DNA of 19,626 bases, from positions 1 to 19,626 of the forward strand of contig DMST01000418.1 of assembly GCA_003454975.1 (NCBI GenBank), written 5' to 3'. Source of the stretch: Cytophagales bacterium (GTDB taxonomy: Bacteria > Bacteroidota > Bacteroidia > Cytophagales > Cyclobacteriaceae). The notes under the pieces are model-generated. The model was not told where the DNA came from, made no database searches, and worked only from the letters and a program-made list of their open reading frames with translations. A program made the position numbers and the translations under genes. Position 1 is the stretch's first letter; the number at the start of each line of letters is the position of its first letter. Shown here in pieces: positions 13,257-19,626 of the stretch.

Positions 13257-13760
13257 ATGAAAAGACCCTTAGGAATTTTGTGCCTGGCGGCTCTACTAGC
13301 AGCCTGTGGGAGCAATCAAAAGCCGGTAGACGACGTGCAAGTGGCGGACCCTGCTGGTGCTGAGAATGCGGCTAATGCTGAACGCAACAAAAACCGGCAA
13401 CGGCAGTACTTTGTGCAAGGGAAGAACCTATACGCTACCTATTGCCAAAACTGTCATCAACCTGATGGTAGTGGCTTGGGAGCGTTGTATCCTCCGCTCA
13501 AGGATTCTGATTATCTGCCTAATCATCAGGCAGAGGTAGCCTGTGGCATTAAACACGGGATGATGGGGCCCTTAATGGTAAACGGGACTGAATACAACCA
13601 AGTGATGGTTGGTCAAACCAATTTGACCAATTTGGAGATTGCCGAAATAATGACCTATGTCTATACCGAGTTTGGTGACCAAGAGGTGCTGATAGATGTG
13701 AAAACAGTAGACAAGTACATGGCGGACTGCACCGGTATGGTGAACTTCAATAAAGAATAG
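13257..13760 (+). CDS. Class I c-type cytochrome lipoprotein
   Basis: A 167-aa monoheme cytochrome c that probably carries electrons in the periplasm. The signal sequence ends in a good lipobox LLAAC (Cys17), so it is membrane-tethered. A polar linker (about 20-50) precedes the heme domain: YCQNCH at 62-67 binds heme through Cys63, Cys66 and His67; PDGSGLGALYPPLKDSDYL is the family's loop after the heme; and the distal ligand is one of Met102, Met103 or Met107 in HGMMGPLMVNG. LEIAEIMTYVYTEFG is the usual C-terminal helix. Two further cysteines (VACG and ADCTG) could form a disulfide. It is the last gene of the hemJ-sco-cytochrome operon, 15 bases after sco, and is closed by a terminator. The domain resembles oxidase-associated cytochromes of Bacteroidota; its partner is not in the window. 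Confidence 0.92.
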   Translation: MKRPLGILCLAALLAACGSNQKPVDDVQVADPAGAENAANAERNKNRQRQYFVQGKNLYATYCQNCHQPDGSGLGALYPPLKDSDYLPNHQAEVACGIKHGMMGPLMVNGTEYNQVMVGQTNLTNLEIAEIMTYVYTEFGDQEVLIDVKTVDKYMADCTGMVNFNKE

Positions 13761-13790
13761 CGGCTAAGCACTAGATAGCAACTACGATAC

Positions 13791-13827
13791 AAAGGGGGAT
13801 TCTTGCTGGGCCGGAGTCCCCCTTTTT
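13791..13827 (+). terminator. Rho-independent terminator of the hemJ-sco-cytochrome operon
   Basis: AAAGGGGGA (13791-13799) pairs with TCCCCCTTT (13817-13825) around a 17-base loop, with the T-run ending at 13827. It lies 30 bases after the cytochrome stop. Confidence 0.85.
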
Positions 13828-13831
13828 CATG

Positions 13832-13859
13832 AAAAAAGCCAACCCAAAACTGGGCTGGC
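13832..13859 (-). terminator. Terminator of the small secreted protein gene
   Basis: TGGGCTGGC (13851-13859) pairs with GCCAACCCA (13838-13846), nine pairs with one G-T pair on the minus strand, around a 4-base loop. On the minus strand it is followed by TTTTTTC. It lies 36 bases after the stop of the 13896-14306 gene and sits back to back with the plus-strand terminator. Confidence 0.75.
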
Positions 13860-13895
13860 CACATAAATCGCAGGTAATAACAGGTGGAAATGAAA

Positions 13896-14306
13896 TTAAC
13901 GGCGTGTAGCTACAAAGTAAGAGCTGCTGGAATAGCCAGAGAAGTTGTTGTTCTTCCTGAACCGACGGAAGCGCTGTTTGCGCGTAGCCTTCGTGTGGTT
14001 GCCGGAAAAACGATCTAGTGCTACTATAACTGCACCATTGAATTTGGGTTTGGGACGATTGGGAGCAAACTCACCAAAGGCTTTCACCAAATCACGGTTG
14101 ATGCGGTGTGGCTGGTACTGATGACCATTGTACCCGTACTCAGGAATAGGGCGGCGGAAAGAGACGATCCGGGCCGATCCGGGAGTAGGCTTTGCTTGCT
14201 CTACAGTAGCAGTAGAGGAAGCCTCATTAGATTGTGCAAATACTGCAGTGTTACCTACAGCTACTAATAGAACCAACGATAACAAGGTAATAGTAAAGAA
14301 ACGCAT
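13896..14306 (-). CDS. Small secreted basic protein of unknown function
   Basis: I do not recognise this 136-aa protein. The ATG at 14306 gives a clear signal peptide (MRFFTITLLSLVLLVAVGN, cleavage after VFA); the frame is open further upstream to 14387, but that leader would bury the signal. The mature part is about 110 residues: a Thr/Ala/Glu-rich start, then SFRRPIPEYGYNGHQYQPHR, then NGAVIVALDRFSGNHTKATR, and finally a very basic stretch RKQRFRRFRKNNN before a Ser/Tyr-rich end (YSSSSYFVATRR). The C-terminus does not look like a Por secretion domain. High charge and aromatic content suggest binding to an anionic partner such as DNA, exopolysaccharide or cell wall, but that is a guess. It has its own terminator and is separated from prmC by a gene-poor stretch. 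AATATTTG at about 14330-14337 on the minus strand resembles a -7 box. Confidence 0.65.
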   Translation of the reverse strand: MRFFTITLLSLVLLVAVGNTAVFAQSNEASSTATVEQAKPTPGSARIVSFRRPIPEYGYNGHQYQPHRINRDLVKAFGEFAPNRPKPKFNGAVIVALDRFSGNHTKATRKQRFRRFRKNNNFSGYSSSSYFVATRR

Positions 14307-14474
14307 GACAGTAGGATTTGTATTATTCAAATATTTTATTGCTTTGTAAGGTTTGCTATCTATTACTCGGCCAACGTATGAGTGCAAGAATAGCAGTAAT
14401 GCCTTTTCTCGAACAACGGCTGATAGATAGGGTGGTTACACCTATACGTTGTACTATTAGAAGGGCTTTTTGGC

Positions 14475-14491
14475 GAATTTTAGGAAAATTC
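14475..14491. promoter_or_regulatory. 17-base dyad GAATTTT-AGG-AAAATTC
   Basis: A perfect 7-bp inverted repeat with a 3-base centre. It is 169 bases upstream of the small secreted protein ATG. No T-run follows either arm, so it is not a terminator. It may be an operator or a chance AT-rich repeat. Confidence 0.3.
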
Positions 14492-14642
14492 AGTGGAGAA
14501 TAGATTACCAAAACCGATCCTTTTCGAGGCAATTCTATTTATCGAACGATAACAATAGTTCGTCGAATCCAGACAAAATTCCATTGAATGAAATTAAGAG
14601 CAGATTGGCTGGGGAGTTGTCGTCTTTGTCTGTTAAATCGGA

Positions 14643-14667
14643 TGTAAGTTTTAGACTAAAACGTACA
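14643..14667. promoter_or_regulatory. 25-base dyad (TGTA..GTTTTAG-A-CTAAAAC..TACA)
   Basis: GTTTTAG (14648-14654) is mirrored by CTAAAAC (14656-14662) around a single base; after one mismatched pair on each side, TGTA (14643-14646) is matched by TACA (14664-14667). That is 11 of 12 half positions paired. The one-base centre prevents an RNA hairpin of this exact form, so it looks more like a protein-binding site. It lies about 63 bases past the prmC stop; no gene clearly starts next to it. Confidence 0.4.
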
Positions 14668-14729
14668 CCTTTTCTGGGCCTGTCTTGAAAAATGTCAATT
14701 AGGCGTCAATTAAGTCCCAATGGACTAGA

Positions 14730-15581
14730 CTAGTGCCATTGTGCACGTACCATGCGGTCTTTGCCTTGTAAGTCCTGCTTAAGCGTAACATCACGATATC
14801 CCGTATTCCGGAAAAGTTCAAGGGTCTCTGGGCCCATGGCTTCGTTGATTTCTACCAAAAGCCAACCACCCGGCTTGAGCAAGCGGGTTCCTAAAAATGC
14901 TATACGCTGATAAAAAATGAGCGGAGCTGCATCATTTACAAACAGGGCGCGAGAGGGCTCATAGTCCAGTACATTAGCTTCCATCTGTTCCATTTCAGAT
15001 ACGCGCACGTAGGGTGGGTTACTTACTAAGGCATCTAGTGGGAGTAGGGTAGGTTGTGATTGTAAGATGTCTACCTGCAGCCAGCGAGTATCTGCTTTTA
15101 GGGCTTCTGCGTTCTCTCGGGCTACCTCCAGGGCACCTCCAGATACATCCAGGCCATAAACTTCCCAGGCAGGTTGGCGCAGCTTTAGGCTGATGGCAAT
15201 ACAACCGCTGCCGGTACCTATGTCCAACACCTGAGCTTGGGGCTCGCTTACAGTTTCCTGCGTCCACTGCACCAACTCTTCTGTCTCTGGGCGCGGAATA
15301 AGTACCTCCGGGGTTACTCGAAACCGATAGCCACAGAACCAAGCATGGCCTAGTACATACTGAATGGGTTCGTGTTGCGAGAGCCGATCAAGAACGGATT
15401 GTAGAGGAGCCGTTCCGGGATCTTCGATCACCTTATTTATTAAGGTGTCGACCAGGCCTATGCCATAGAAGTATTCCAGAATCCAATAGGCATGGGTTTT
15501 TGCCTCTTCAATAGGGCGTGTATCCGACAGTTGGTCGGTAAGCAATTGCCAAAGATCACGGGAAGAAGTAGGCCAAGTCAT
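14730..15581 (-). CDS. prmC: Peptide chain release factor N5-glutamine methyltransferase PrmC (HemK)
   Basis: A 283-aa cytosolic enzyme that methylates the Gln of the GGQ motif in release factors RF1 and RF2 using S-adenosylmethionine. The N-terminal helical RF-binding domain (1-75) leads into PIQYVLGHAWFCGYRFRV and EVLIPRPETEELV, the family hallmark. The class I SAM-binding motif is LDIGTGSGCIAIS (119-131), and the catalytic NPPYV is at 188-192. Length is normal for the family. The ATG at 15581 is the first and gives a typical start. It sits 35 bases after bshA on the same strand and is probably the third gene of that operon. I see no good terminator behind it. Confidence 0.95.
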   Translation of the reverse strand: MTWPTSSRDLWQLLTDQLSDTRPIEEAKTHAYWILEYFYGIGLVDTLINKVIEDPGTAPLQSVLDRLSQHEPIQYVLGHAWFCGYRFRVTPEVLIPRPETEELVQWTQETVSEPQAQVLDIGTGSGCIAISLKLRQPAWEVYGLDVSGGALEVARENAEALKADTRWLQVDILQSQPTLLPLDALVSNPPYVRVSEMEQMEANVLDYEPSRALFVNDAAPLIFYQRIAFLGTRLLKPGGWLLVEINEAMGPETLELFRNTGYRDVTLKQDLQGKDRMVRAQWH

Positions 15582-15616
15582 TCTGCAAAAATGAGACGGC
15601 CAGTTAAATTTTCAAA

Positions 15617-16759
15617 TTACGCGAGGGCAGCTCCCTTCATTTCGAAAATGACCCGCTCATAATACGCCTCGTATTCTGGAACAATATTATAGATGTCGAA
15701 CCGTTTTGCCACCTTGAATGCACCCTGCTTAAATCTATCTAGGTTGTCTTTGTCAAGAATGGTGAGGGATTTGGCCGTCATATCCTCAATGTCGCCTACG
15801 TTGGCGGTGAAACCGCTGACACCGTCCTCATTGAGCTCGGGCAAACCACCTACGTTGGAGGATACTACAGGGACCTGACAAGCCATGGCTTCCAGAGCAG
15901 CAAGGCCAAAGCTTTCTTTTTCCGAAGGCATGAGAAATAGGTCTCCTACACTGAGTACCTCTTCAATTACATCTAGCTTGCCCAGGAAGCGTACATCGTT
16001 GCAAGTGCCTAGCTCACGGCACATGTTCTCAATCTTAGAACGCTCGGGTCCATCTCCAATGAGCAATAGTTTACTGGGTACTTCTTTTCGCAATCTGTCA
16101 AAGATGTGCATCACATCTTCGATCCGTTTTACTTTGCGGAAGTTGGAGGTGTGAATGATTAGCCGTTCGCCATCGGGCGCGATGGCAGTTTTAAAATGGT
16201 CCTTCTTCTGCCTTTGGAAACGCGAAAGATCTATGAAGTTGGGCACCACCTCTATGTGATTGGTGATGTCAAAATGGTCTAAGGTGTCCTGCTTTAGCGA
16301 TTCAGATACGGCCGTCACCCCGTCCGATTGGTTAATGGAGAAGGTAACCACCGGCTCATAAGAAGGATCTTTCCCCACCAGGGTAATGTCCGTTCCGTGT
16401 AGGGTGGTAATCACCGGAATCCGAATGCCCTTGGTGGTCAATATTTGCTTGGCCATGAAAGCTGCCGAAGCATGCGGTATAGCATAGTGTACATGTAGCA
16501 AGTCCAATTGCTCGTGTGTTACCACGTCCACCATTTTGCTGGCCAGGGCCAATTCATAAGGAGGGTACTGGAACAGAGGATAAGATCGAATGTCCACCTC
16601 ATGGTAGTACAGGTTCTCACTGAAAAAATCCAGGCGAGTGGGCTGGCTGTAGGTGATAAAGTGGATCTCATGGCCTTGCTTGGCAAGGGCTTTTCCAAGT
16701 TCGGTGGCAACTACACCGCTACCCCCGTAGGTAGGGTAGCATACAATTCCAATTTTCAT
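15617..16759 (-). CDS. bshA: N-acetyl-alpha-D-glucosaminyl L-malate synthase BshA (bacillithiol synthesis)
   Basis: A 380-aa GT4-family glycosyltransferase which in the family joins UDP-GlcNAc and L-malate, the first step of bacillithiol synthesis. MKIGIVCYPTYGGSGVVATE is the typical BshA start with the GGSG nucleotide-sugar loop; LLHVHYAIPHASAAF and TTLHGTDITLVG carry the malate/UDP-binding histidines. HTSNFRKVKR is the BshA-specific Arg/Lys segment, and EKESFGLAALEAMA is the GT4 ExxxxxxxE motif for the donor. Length and motif order fit BshA better than generic GT4 enzymes. The start ATG overlaps the stop of the upstream nagZ-like gene (ATGA at 16756-16759), so translation is coupled. BshB and BshC are not in the window. 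Bacillithiol would supply the main cellular thiol and fits with the redox and copper genes here. Confidence 0.95.
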   Translation of the reverse strand: MKIGIVCYPTYGGSGVVATELGKALAKQGHEIHFITYSQPTRLDFFSENLYYHEVDIRSYPLFQYPPYELALASKMVDVVTHEQLDLLHVHYAIPHASAAFMAKQILTTKGIRIPVITTLHGTDITLVGKDPSYEPVVTFSINQSDGVTAVSESLKQDTLDHFDITNHIEVVPNFIDLSRFQRQKKDHFKTAIAPDGERLIIHTSNFRKVKRIEDVMHIFDRLRKEVPSKLLLIGDGPERSKIENMCRELGTCNDVRFLGKLDVIEEVLSVGDLFLMPSEKESFGLAALEAMACQVPVVSSNVGGLPELNEDGVSGFTANVGDIEDMTAKSLTILDKDNLDRFKQGAFKVAKRFDIYNIVPEYEAYYERVIFEMKGAALA

Positions 16760-19626
16760 TTTGGCTCTTCGGGCTCGGTCGCAGGCTCATAATCAGCGAG
16801 CGACGCATAAATTACATCTTGAATGCGTGTACGAATGTTGTACGATATGAGTTTACGATTATCCGCCGACGGGTGTACCCGGTTAGAGAGGAAGATATAC
16901 ACAAGCTCATATTTAGGGTCTACCCATGCTGCCGTACCTGTAAATCCCGTGTGGCCGTACACATCCACCGGAACCAACTCCCCCGTAGGTGTAGGATTAC
17001 CCGGAATTGCCGGTTTGTCCCACCCCCATCCACGCCGATTGTCGTTGTCTTCCGCCTTCCTTTCTGAAAACCTGGTCACCAACCCTGGTCGGAAATAACG
17101 CGTACCGCCGTAGTAGCCCTCCTGCAGATTCATCTGCATAAGCACCGCCAAGTCGTGGGCATTGCTAAACAAGCCTGCGTGGCCTGCTATGCCTCCGTAC
17201 ATGGCTGCACCTTGATCGTGAACACGCCCCAGGACCAACTCGTTCCGAAAATAGTTGTCATCTTCGGTAGGAGCGATGCGATCAGCGGGAAAACGACAAA
17301 GTGGTAAATAACCCATGGTACCTAACCCCAACGGACGGTAAAAGTTTTGCTCCAGAAATACATCCATAGGTTGTCGAGCTTGTTCTTCTACCAAGTTATG
17401 TAGAATGTAAAACCCCAAATCTGAGTACCTATAGTCATATTTTTTTCCCCGCCTGGGCGATGGTCTTAAGTTCGAATCCAGGGTCCATTTCCAAACCGAG
17501 TCTTGCAGAGCTTCCGATATGTAGAGTTCTGAAGTGAGTTGGCGCGTGTAGAAATCGGTAGGATAGATGCTATATAAGCTATCGTCCAAGCTGAAGACGT
17601 CCTGAGTTCGTTTCCAGTGCGGAATCCAGGGCGTAAGCCCAGCTTGGTGTAGCAACACATCCTCCAGAATCAGATTTTCTTTATTGGTGCCCTGTAGATC
17701 CGTGGCGTAGGTTGAGGCCTTTTTTTTTACATCAATAATGCCCCGGTCTTCCAGAAACATAACACTTTGCAAAGTAGCCGCGGCTTTGGTAATGGACGCC
17801 AAATCATAAATAGTACGGTCGGTTACAGGCTGGTCGTTCTCGTAGGTGAGGTAGCCGAAATTTTTTTCGTACACGATGGCCCCCTTTCTGGCTACAACAA
17901 TTTGCATCCCGGGTGCAGCCTTTATGTTGAGGGCTAGCTGGGCCAAACCGTCTATCTGACCTAGAATTTGAGAGTCCATCCCTACATCTTCTGGTAGACT
18001 ATAGAAAAGTCTGCCCAACCGGTAGGTATCCTCACCCAAACCCTCAGGAAAGCGTTCTGAAACCGTAACGGGGAGGCGCCCCTTGGCTTTGAGCGCCCCA
18101 AAGAGTACCTGAGGAGCTATCTTTTGGGTAAGGTCATTGTCTTCGTAAGTACAGATAATGGTAGGGAAGTTGTCGAAATACTTCAGCCCATAGGGATTCC
18201 CGAAATACACCAAGGTGACATTGGTGGCTTGTTTTAGGGTCTCCAGAAATAAATAGTCTTCCTTCTTCACCCCGAAATCCTTGCTAGGGCGGTTACTCAA
18301 ATCGTGCAAGCCTACAATAACATGTTCGTATTGAGACAGGCGATGGAGCATTTGACTATAGTCCTCAGCGGAGGCCGGAGTCTTGGGTAACTGATAGTGT
18401 GTAAAATCAGCATATTTATCCAGATACCGCTGAAAGGTGTTGGGTCCTTGGCCAAGTGTGATGGAAGCAAATGAAGTAGTGTCAAGTACTTGAATAGGAA
18501 TTTGCTGCCGGCGGTTACGCACTACGGTAATGGCCTCTTCATATAACCGCTGTTGAATCAACTTGGCCTCAGGAGTGTGCAAGCTGTCATTTAGACCATC
18601 CGTGGACAAAGGCCGGAAGCGGTTGAGCCCTGCCCAATATTTGGCCGCTAGAATTTTCTTTACCCGTTGCTCTATATCACTCTTCTTTAGGTCTCCTTTC
18701 TTGATGGCTTCTCTAATTTTTTCTACCGCTTTGGGTACATCCTCAGCAAACAAGAGAACATCGTTACCCGCCAGGATGGCCTGTAGATCTACTTCGCCCG
18801 GACCGTAAAATTTAGCTACTCCCTGCATGTTGAGCGCGTCGGTAAATACCAAGCCCTGAAAATCCATCTGGTCTTTGAGCAAGCCATTCACCACTGCCGG
18901 GCTTAATGTTGTAGCCCGGTTGGGTGTATCATCGTAGGCAGGCATATGTATATGAGCTACCATCGTACTCATTAGCCCCACGTCCATCAGTCGTTGAAAG
19001 GGGTATAGCTCCGTTTCCTCTATGCGCGCCTTGTCGTGGGTGATCACTGGTAAGGTAAGGTGGGAGTCTGACCCCGTGTCGCCATGCCCAGGAAAATGTT
19101 TGGCGTTGGCCATAACTCCAGCATCCTGCATTCCCTGCATGTAGGCAATGCCCTTTTGGGCTACCAGCTCCTTGTCTTCTCCAAAGGAACGGTACCCGAT
19201 CACCGGGTTGTTGGAATTGCTGTTGATGTCTACTACGGGGGCAAAATTGACATGAACTCCTACCAGCTTGGCCTGGCGGGCAATCTCCTTACCCATATAA
19301 TATATATATCGGTCATCCTGAATGGCACCCAGGGTCATCTGCTTGGGGTAGCTGATGCTGCTATCCAGGCGCATGCCCAGTCCCCACTCACCGTCTATCC
19401 CAATGAGCAAGGGTACTTTGGCTGCCTGTTGCAAGTGGTTGATCATATTTACCTGCCGGCCCGGTCCGCCCTGGAAGAAGATGAGTCCTCCGATGTGGTG
19501 GTTCTCAACCAGATCCGTTAGCTGCTTCAGGTGCGCAGCGTCCCGGTTAGAATAGGCAGCTACCATAAACAGCTGGCCGATCCTTTCGGTATCGGATAGT
19601 TTACGGTAAACACTATCTACCCACTT
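16756..19626 (-). CDS. GH3 beta-N-acetylhexosaminidase (NagZ-like) fused to a serine beta-lactamase-like domain; 5' end outside window
   Basis: 956 codons are visible; the frame is open at the right edge, and the residues before the ATG at 19566 (KWVDSVYRKLSDTERIGQLF) continue the family's usual N-terminus, so that ATG is internal. The GH3 domain (visible residues about 1-370) has IDGEWGLGMRL, KHFPGHGDTGSDSHLTLP with the NagZ general-acid His, and the nucleophile Asp in FTDALNMQG (codon at 18840). A GH3 C-terminal-like domain follows, with HDLSNRPS and YFGNPYGL. From about residue 560 comes a class C/PBP-like hydrolase: SITK (Ser codon at 17796), YSDLG as the YxN-type motif, and HTGFTGT as the KTG-type motif. 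NagZ enzymes cleave GlcNAc from muropeptides in wall recycling. The second domain might be an esterase, an amidase-like enzyme or a peptidase; its substrate is unknown. It is coupled by overlap to bshA. Confidence 0.93.
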   Translation of the reverse strand, partial: KWVDSVYRKLSDTERIGQLFMVAAYSNRDAAHLKQLTDLVENHHIGGLIFFQGGPGRQVNMINHLQQAAKVPLLIGIDGEWGLGMRLDSSISYPKQMTLGAIQDDRYIYYMGKEIARQAKLVGVHVNFAPVVDINSNSNNPVIGYRSFGEDKELVAQKGIAYMQGMQDAGVMANAKHFPGHGDTGSDSHLTLPVITHDKARIEETELYPFQRLMDVGLMSTMVAHIHMPAYDDTPNRATTLSPAVVNGLLKDQMDFQGLVFTDALNMQGVAKFYGPGEVDLQAILAGNDVLLFAEDVPKAVEKIREAIKKGDLKKSDIEQRVKKILAAKYWAGLNRFRPLSTDGLNDSLHTPEAKLIQQRLYEEAITVVRNRRQQIPIQVLDTTSFASITLGQGPNTFQRYLDKYADFTHYQLPKTPASAEDYSQMLHRLSQYEHVIVGLHDLSNRPSKDFGVKKEDYLFLETLKQATNVTLVYFGNPYGLKYFDNFPTIICTYEDNDLTQKIAPQVLFGALKAKGRLPVTVSERFPEGLGEDTYRLGRLFYSLPEDVGMDSQILGQIDGLAQLALNIKAAPGMQIVVARKGAIVYEKNFGYLTYENDQPVTDRTIYDLASITKAAATLQSVMFLEDRGIIDVKKKASTYATDLQGTNKENLILEDVLLHQAGLTPWIPHWKRTQDVFSLDDSLYSIYPTDFYTRQLTSELYISEALQDSVWKWTLDSNLRPSPRRGKKYDYRYSDLGFYILHNLVEEQARQPMDVFLEQNFYRPLGLGTMGYLPLCRFPADRIAPTEDDNYFRNELVLGRVHDQGAAMYGGIAGHAGLFSNAHDLAVLMQMNLQEGYYGGTRYFRPGLVTRFSERKAEDNDNRRGWGWDKPAIPGNPTPTGELVPVDVYGHTGFTGTAAWVDPKYELVYIFLSNRVHPSADNRKLISYNIRTRIQDVIYASLADYEPATEPEEPK

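Larger units (their letters stand above)
14307..14729. other. Gene-poor AT-richer spacer with several DNA dyads
   Basis: This is the 5' side of the small secreted protein gene and the 3' side of prmC. I recognise no gene. Open frames in it have non-ATG starts or are short: 14470-14688 begins with TTG (72 codons), and 14378-14503 has an ATG but only 41 codons. It holds a 17-base dyad (14475-14491), a 25-base dyad (14643-14667), and a direct repeat GTCAATTA at 14694-14701 and 14705-14712, one DNA turn apart. There is no convincing terminator for prmC. The nature of the region is unclear; it could be a regulatory region or the scar of a lost gene. Confidence 0.5.

Noticed and set aside
14307..14387. 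Longer version of the small secreted protein, starting at 14387
   Set aside because: The extension would hide a clear signal peptide that begins at the ATG at 14306.
14470..14688. 72-codon frame starting with TTG
   Set aside because: There is no ATG and no family resemblance, and it overlaps both dyads. The second half looks slightly protein-like, so a remnant cannot be fully excluded.
1..19626. Insertion sequences, prophage, CRISPR arrays, tRNA or rRNA genes
   Set aside because: I looked on both strands and found no transposase, integrase, regular direct-repeat array, tRNA cloverleaf or long rRNA segment.

Overview
The window looks like chromosomal DNA of a member of the Bacteroidota, probably an environmental lineage of the Saprospiria/Cytophagia kind. 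I infer this from several signs: a NagZ glycosidase fused to a beta-lactamase-like domain, bacillithiol synthesis (BshA), SCO and cytochrome c lipoproteins beside HemJ, weak or absent Shine-Dalgarno sequences, one good TAnnTTTG-type -7 box, and a structured AGCGGATA-containing intergenic element of a style I recall from Bacteroidota genomes. Base composition is roughly balanced. I see no rRNA, tRNA, CRISPR array, transposase or phage gene.

Layout. (1) 1-976 is the 3' end of an SLC12-like cation-chloride cotransporter, followed by a non-coding stretch with a strong two-hairpin element (988-1125). (2) 1448-5202 holds two envelope genes: a DsbD-type transmembrane thiol reductase and a membrane-anchored MepM-like M23 peptidase whose usual HxH motif reads HLC. 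Each is closed by a clear terminator. (3) 5333-5994 is a small accessory module: an intact 71-aa protein resembling DUF5678, overlapping by one base a retropepsin-like aspartic protease frame interrupted by three in-frame TAA codons. (4) 6000-8437 (minus strand) is a copper-efflux pair, CopA plus a small HMA-domain protein. The divergent spacer upstream carries an 18-bp perfect palindrome. (5) 8721-10768 (plus) is a two-gene export operon, a MacB/LolD-type ABC ATPase and a TolC-like channel, with no permease or adaptor.

(6) 11085-11786 (minus) is a Crp/Fnr-family regulator with a candidate dyad operator upstream. (7) 12076-13760 (plus) is a tightly packed hemJ-sco-cytochrome c operon for heme synthesis, copper delivery and electron transfer. 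(8) 13896-14306 (minus) is a small secreted basic protein of unknown function. Behind it is a gene-poor stretch (14307-14729) holding several DNA dyads. (9) 14730-19626 (minus) is a probable operon nagZ/beta-lactamase-like, bshA, prmC; the first gene runs off the right edge.

Taken together the window is mostly envelope, redox and metal housekeeping: disulfide reduction (DsbD), copper export (CopA/HMA), copper insertion (SCO), heme synthesis (HemJ), low-molecular-weight thiol synthesis (BshA) and wall turnover (M23, NagZ). The least explained parts are the 988-1125 element, the DUF5678-like/retropepsin module, the 8584-8601 palindrome, the start-less frame at 10836-11027 and the dyads at 14475-14667. 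None proves a new system, but each can be checked.
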